Shown: in pieces, positions 34,837-37,808 of the stretch
Layout of the letters: every line of letters starts with the position of its first letter
Numbering within the stretch: position 1 is the stretch's first letter
DNA from: Chitinophaga pinensis
GTDB lineage: Bacteria > Bacteroidota > Bacteroidia > UKL13-3
Direction of reading: 5' to 3'
Assembly: GCA_945861965.1 (NCBI GenBank)
Contig: CAMAWM010000021.1
Coordinates: 1 to 37,808, forward strand
DNA length: 37,808 nt
Translations under genes and position numbers: made by a program
The notes under the pieces: model-generated
Told to the model about the DNA's origin: nothing
Databases searched by the model: none
The model's input: only the letters and a program-made list of their open reading frames with translations

Positions 34837-34868
34837 TGCTGAGTTGATGAATAATTAACAACTCAGCA
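34837..34868 (-). promoter_or_regulatory. grpE-dnaJ intergenic 10-bp inverted repeat
   Basis: TGCTGAGTTG (34837-34846) and CAACTCAGCA (34859-34868) are perfect reverse complements with a 12-nt loop. In the direction of transcription it is followed by ATTTAAAAATTTT. It lies between the grpE stop and the dnaJ start and could be a partial terminator or an mRNA-stability element. Confidence 0.6.
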
Positions 34869-34879
34869 GAATGCGTTAA

Positions 34880-35470
34880 TTATTCGCCAACAACAACTTT
34901 TGCGTGACGTATTACTCGATCGTTTAAAATGTATCCTTTTTCAACTGCATCTATTATTTTTCCTTTTAAGTCATTAGTAGGAGCAGGGATTTTTGTAATG
35001 GCATCGTGTAAATCCACATTAAATTCTTTTCCAATGGATTCCATTTCCTTCAATCCTTTTGAGATTAAAATGGATTGTAGTTTTTGATTTACTAATTCAA
35101 TCCCTATTTTTATTGATGCAACATCCGCAACATTTTCCATTGATTTAATTGCTCTCTCAAAATCATCTAATACTGGCAGCAATGAAATTAAAACTTCTTT
35201 ATTTGAAGTCATGATTAACTCAATTCTTTCTTTAGCAGTTCTTCGTTTGTAATTTTCAAATTCGCTATACAATCTCAAATGCTTGTCTTTTATTTCATCA
35301 AAATCCTTTTGCAATTTTTGTTCTGCGGTTAATTCTTCTGCCTTTTGTTCAGTGTTTTCAATTTCAATTGATGACGAATTTTCATCTGCCACCATTTCCA
35401 TTTCATTATCAGGCCTTGTAGTTTCATTCAATGTAGAATCCTTTAAATCCTCATTATTCTCATTATTCAT
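34880..35470 (-). CDS. grpE: Nucleotide exchange factor GrpE
   Basis: Releases ADP from DnaK. From the ATG at 35470 it has 196 residues: an acidic disordered N-terminus (about 1-55), the long dimerising coiled coil (EQKLQKDFDEIKDKHLRLYSEFENYKRRTAKER) and the beta domain ending in GYILNDRVIRHAKVVVGE. The frame extends to a TTG at 35515, but that codon lies in the -7 box of a consensus promoter, so it cannot be in the mRNA. grpE-dnaJ is a common pair; dnaK is not in the window. Confidence 0.95.
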   Translation of the reverse strand: MNNENNEDLKDSTLNETTRPDNEMEMVADENSSSIEIENTEQKAEELTAEQKLQKDFDEIKDKHLRLYSEFENYKRRTAKERIELIMTSNKEVLISLLPVLDDFERAIKSMENVADVASIKIGIELVNQKLQSILISKGLKEMESIGKEFNVDLHDAITKIPAPTNDLKGKIIDAVEKGYILNDRVIRHAKVVVGE

Positions 35471-35512
35471 CGGTTTAATTGTATTATTTTTTAATTGTTT
35501 TAATTTATCGGA

Positions 35513-35542
35513 CAAAGGTAGTCAAATGCCTTGCCATTGCAA
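35513..35542 (-). promoter_or_regulatory. grpE-dnaJ promoter, exact Bacteroidota consensus
   Basis: Read on the minus strand: TTG (35542-35540), a 19-nt spacer, then TACCTTTG (35520-35513), an exact TAnnTTTG. The ATG at 35470 follows with a leader of about 35 nt. No CIRCE inverted repeat is seen. Confidence 0.8.
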
Positions 35543-35601
35543 TTTTGGCAGTGAAAGTCAGTTTCTTGATTGTAGTTTAAAACACATTAAAATTCATACT
35601 G

Positions 35602-36810
35602 CTATTTGGCTTCCGCAAGTTTATTTTCTTTCCATTTTAGTAAATGAAGGGAAGTGTTTTGTAATCCTTGGCCATCAAACTTTTTTTTAATTAAATACTG
35701 ATTTGACAACAAACGTTGCGCTTTTTGATTCTCCAATAAATGAAGGTTTCCTTTAGTGTTTTCAAGTCCTTTCATGAAAAATAAAAATTGTTCGTAGCCG
35801 CAAATAGCGTATTCGCTTGGTTCAGTATTGTATTTGCTTCGATATTTTTCGACAAATTCACTTACAATTTTTTGAGCATAATCAACAAAATAAGGTGTAA
35901 TAATATTAATGTTTGCTGATTCCCATTTTTCAGGATTTATCGTTTTGAAATCTAACCAAGAGCGCAAGCCAAACGTGGTAATATCGTATTCGCCAAGTGT
36001 ATCAATTATGCTTTTTAATGTGGCATCAATCATATATTCTTCATCGCATGTAACAACAATTTGGTTTGGTCTTGTTGTGCTATAATATTTCTTTACATCA
36101 GCGTGTTTTGAAAATTCAAGAACTTTTAATTTAATGCCAGACTCAGGTTTTATTAGTGTTTTCATTCGATCAGCAAAAATTTTCGAGCTTGAACTTTTGC
36201 CCGAAATAACAATCAAATTGCATTCGCCAACTGAATTATTTAATCTCGACACTAAAAAATCTGCATAAAAACTAAAATCTGGATTGGCAGAAATAAGAAA
36301 GGGGTCTTCTATTTTTGTTTTGGTAAATGTAAATAGAGGAGAAATGTGGAATTTATTTTTTTCGGCAGCAAATTTTATAATGGAAAGTTGCGCATCTTTA
36401 TTTGCTGGTCCGAAAATTAAATCTGCATTTTGGACTATATCTTTTTTTAAAATATGTAAAAATTTGCTTGAATCTTTTTCGGTGTCAAACACAGATAAAG
36501 TTAACTTCATACCGGATTTTGTTAGCGTATCGGCAGCAAGTAAAAGCCCTTGATAATACTCGCGACAGCTATTTCCTAATTCTGCATTTTTGTGATTTGG
36601 ATTTTCAAGAATTTGCTTTGAACAAAAAGGCATTATTAATGAAATGTTGTAATTTTTATTTTCAACAGTAGAATCTGTAAGTTGTATTTGAGAAAAAATA
36701 TTTGATTGAAAAAAAATAAACAAAATTAAAAATAAACTCAATTTTGCCTGATAAGAAAGCAATATTCTGACACCAGAAATCTGAAACGCAACACGTCTTT
36801 TTATTCCCAT
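35602..36810 (-). CDS. Exported protein with type 1 periplasmic-binding fold
   Basis: 402 residues. A positively charged N-terminus and a hydrophobic stretch (about 23-40, ending NIFSQ) form a long signal peptide. The body begins [10 protein letters not shown] and shows the order of a type 1 periplasmic-binding (Leu/Ile/Val- or LpoA-like) fold: [63 protein letters not shown] and [13 protein letters not shown]. Bacteroidota often encode such proteins fused to LysM, but no LysM is present here. The ATG overlaps the end of guaA by 10 nt, so translation is probably coupled. No ABC permease or ATPase is adjacent, so a solute-uptake role is doubtful. Confidence 0.75.
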   Translation of the reverse strand: MGIKRRVAFQISGVRILLSYQAKLSLFLILFIFFQSNIFSQIQLTDSTVENKNYNISLIMPFCSKQILENPNHKNAELGNSCREYYQGLLLAADTLTKSGMKLTLSVFDTEKDSSKFLHILKKDIVQNADLIFGPANKDAQLSIIKFAAEKNKFHISPLFTFTKTKIEDPFLISANPDFSFYADFLVSRLNNSVGECNLIVISGKSSSSKIFADRMKTLIKPESGIKLKVLEFSKHADVKKYYSTTRPNQIVVTCDEEYMIDATLKSIIDTLGEYDITTFGLRSWLDFKTINPEKWESANINIITPYFVDYAQKIVSEFVEKYRSKYNTEPSEYAICGYEQFLFFMKGLENTKGNLHLLENQKAQRLLSNQYLIKKKFDGQGLQNTSLHLLKWKENKLAEAK

Positions 36811-37808
36811 TCTATTGTTGCTGGTGGCTTGCTGCTTATATCATACACAACCCGATTAATTCCCTTTACTTCATTTATAATTCGGTTTGAAACATGTGCA
36901 AGAAATTCATGAGGCAAATGGCAAAAGTCTGCAGTCATTCCATCAACAGAAGTTACAGCTCTTAAACAAATTACATTTTCATAAGTTCGTTCATCGCCCA
37001 TTACACCAACCGATTGGATGGGCAAGAAAATAGCACCTGCCTGCCAAACATCTTTGTATAGATTTTTGTTTTTTAGTTCGTTAATAAAAATTTCATCTGC
37101 ATCCTGCAAAATTTTAATTTTATTTTCTGTAATGTCCCCAAGAATTCGAATTGCCAATCCTGGTCCTGGAAATGGATGTCTGTCCAAAATATTTTTGTCA
37201 ATTCCCAATGCAGTTCCAACATTTCTAACTTCATCTTTAAATAACATACGAAGTGGTTCTACTATTTTTAGGTGCATTTTTTCAGGCAATCCTCCAACAT
37301 TATGATGAGATTTAATGGTAGCTGACGGTCCTTTTACGCTTATGCTTTCAATCACATCAGGATAGATTGTTCCTTGTGCCAACCATTTTATGTCGTCTAG
37401 TTTTTTTGCTTCTTCTTCAAAAACTTCAATAAAAACTCTTCCGATTGTTTTTCTTTTTTGTTCGGGATCTGAAATGTTTTTTAGTTCATTCAAAAATCTA
37501 TCGGAAGCATCAATGCCAATTACATGCAAACCCATTTTTTCATAGACATTCAATACAGCTTCAAATTCGTTTTTTCTGAGCAAACCGTTGTTTATAAAAA
37601 TGCCTTTAAGGTTTTCTCCAATGGCATCTTTTAGTAGCACGGCCGCTACTGTTGAGTCTACGCCACCAGATAATCCTATAACAACTTTATCGTTTTCTAA
37701 TTTTTGTTTTAATTCAGATGTCGAACTTTCAATAAAATGTGTTGGTGTCCAATTTTGTTTCAGTTTTGCAACTTCGCTTATAAAATTATGCAACAAAGTT
37801 TTTCCATC
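36801..37808 (-). CDS. guaA: GMP synthase (glutamine-hydrolysing), C-terminal part
   Basis: Converts XMP to GMP using ATP and ammonia from glutamine. The window holds the ATP-pyrophosphatase and dimerisation domains: PP-loop [63 protein letters not shown] and the C-terminal PPATIEWE. The frame is open to the last base of the window and reads [10 protein letters not shown], matching the linker after the glutaminase domain, so the N-terminal GATase half (about 190 residues) lies beyond. The TTG at 37796 is an internal Leu. The next gene starts inside its 3' end. Confidence 0.96.
   Translation of the reverse strand, partial: DGKTLLHNFISEVAKLKQNWTPTHFIESSTSELKQKLENDKVVIGLSGGVDSTVAAVLLKDAIGENLKGIFINNGLLRKNEFEAVLNVYEKMGLHVIGIDASDRFLNELKNISDPEQKRKTIGRVFIEVFEEEAKKLDDIKWLAQGTIYPDVIESISVKGPSATIKSHHNVGGLPEKMHLKIVEPLRMLFKDEVRNVGTALGIDKNILDRHPFPGPGLAIRILGDITENKIKILQDADEIFINELKNKNLYKDVWQAGAIFLPIQSVGVMGDERTYENVICLRAVTSVDGMTADFCHLPHEFLAHVSNRIINEVKGINRVVYDISSKPPATIEWE

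Noticed and set aside
35471-35515. TTG start for grpE
   Set aside because: The codon overlaps the -7 box of an exact consensus promoter, so it should not be transcribed.
37794-37796. TTG as the start of a short GuaA lacking the glutaminase domain
   Set aside because: The frame stays open to the window edge and upstream residues (DGKT) match full-length GuaA, so this is truncation by the window.

Overview
The window is AT-rich chromosomal DNA from a member of the Bacteroidota. Three things point there. One secreted protein ends in a type IX secretion (T9SS) type A sorting domain. Many genes are preceded by the Bacteroidota promoter box TAnnTTTG and lack a purine-rich Shine-Dalgarno. The conserved proteins (RpoB, RpoC, S16 with an acidic tail, DnaJ) have Bacteroidota-style sequences. 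I cannot place the genus.

Layout. 1-9901: ribosomal protein/RNA polymerase operon on the + strand, rplA (5' truncated by the window edge), rplJ, rplL, rpoB, rpoC, with strong inverted repeats in both the rplL-rpoB and rpoB-rpoC gaps and a terminator after rpoC. 9902-10270: a gene-free, repeat-rich spacer. 10271-13203 (- strand): a three-gene operon of an ECF sigma factor, a protein that looks like a dual-membrane-spanning anti-sigma factor, and a PKD-domain lipoprotein, probably an envelope-sensing circuit. 13368-16589: a very large M1 metallopeptidase whose C-terminal part resembles an Omp85-type outer-membrane barrel. 16586-17623 (-): mltG. 17792-22140 (+): rplS, valS, rpsP, rimM. 22146-23000 (-): an unrecognised protein, possibly two NTF2-like folds. 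23160-29104 (+): a tight cluster of a PASTA-domain protein, a T9SS cargo protein, a single-domain rhodanese and a seven-haem cytochrome/TPR protein.

29185-31534 is the least explained part: an XRE-type regulator with a perfect palindrome against its start codon, then, divergently, a small secreted two-cysteine protein and an exported protein with a CxxC motif near its mature N-terminus. It reads as a small accessory module inserted between housekeeping genes. 31575-37808 is mostly housekeeping: trmD (-), an outer-membrane-like protein and a KdsC-like HAD protein (+), then on the - strand guaA (5' end outside the window), a periplasmic-binding-fold protein overlapping it, and grpE-dnaJ. This DnaJ keeps only two of the four CxxCxGxG zinc motifs.

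Translation and RNA processing genes that often form one rpsP-rimM-trmD-rplS operon are here split into three places within 15 kb. Several genes have a TAnnTTTG-like box ending only 3-6 nt before the ATG, suggesting very short or absent 5' leaders. No tRNA, rRNA, CRISPR array, insertion sequence or prophage gene was seen.
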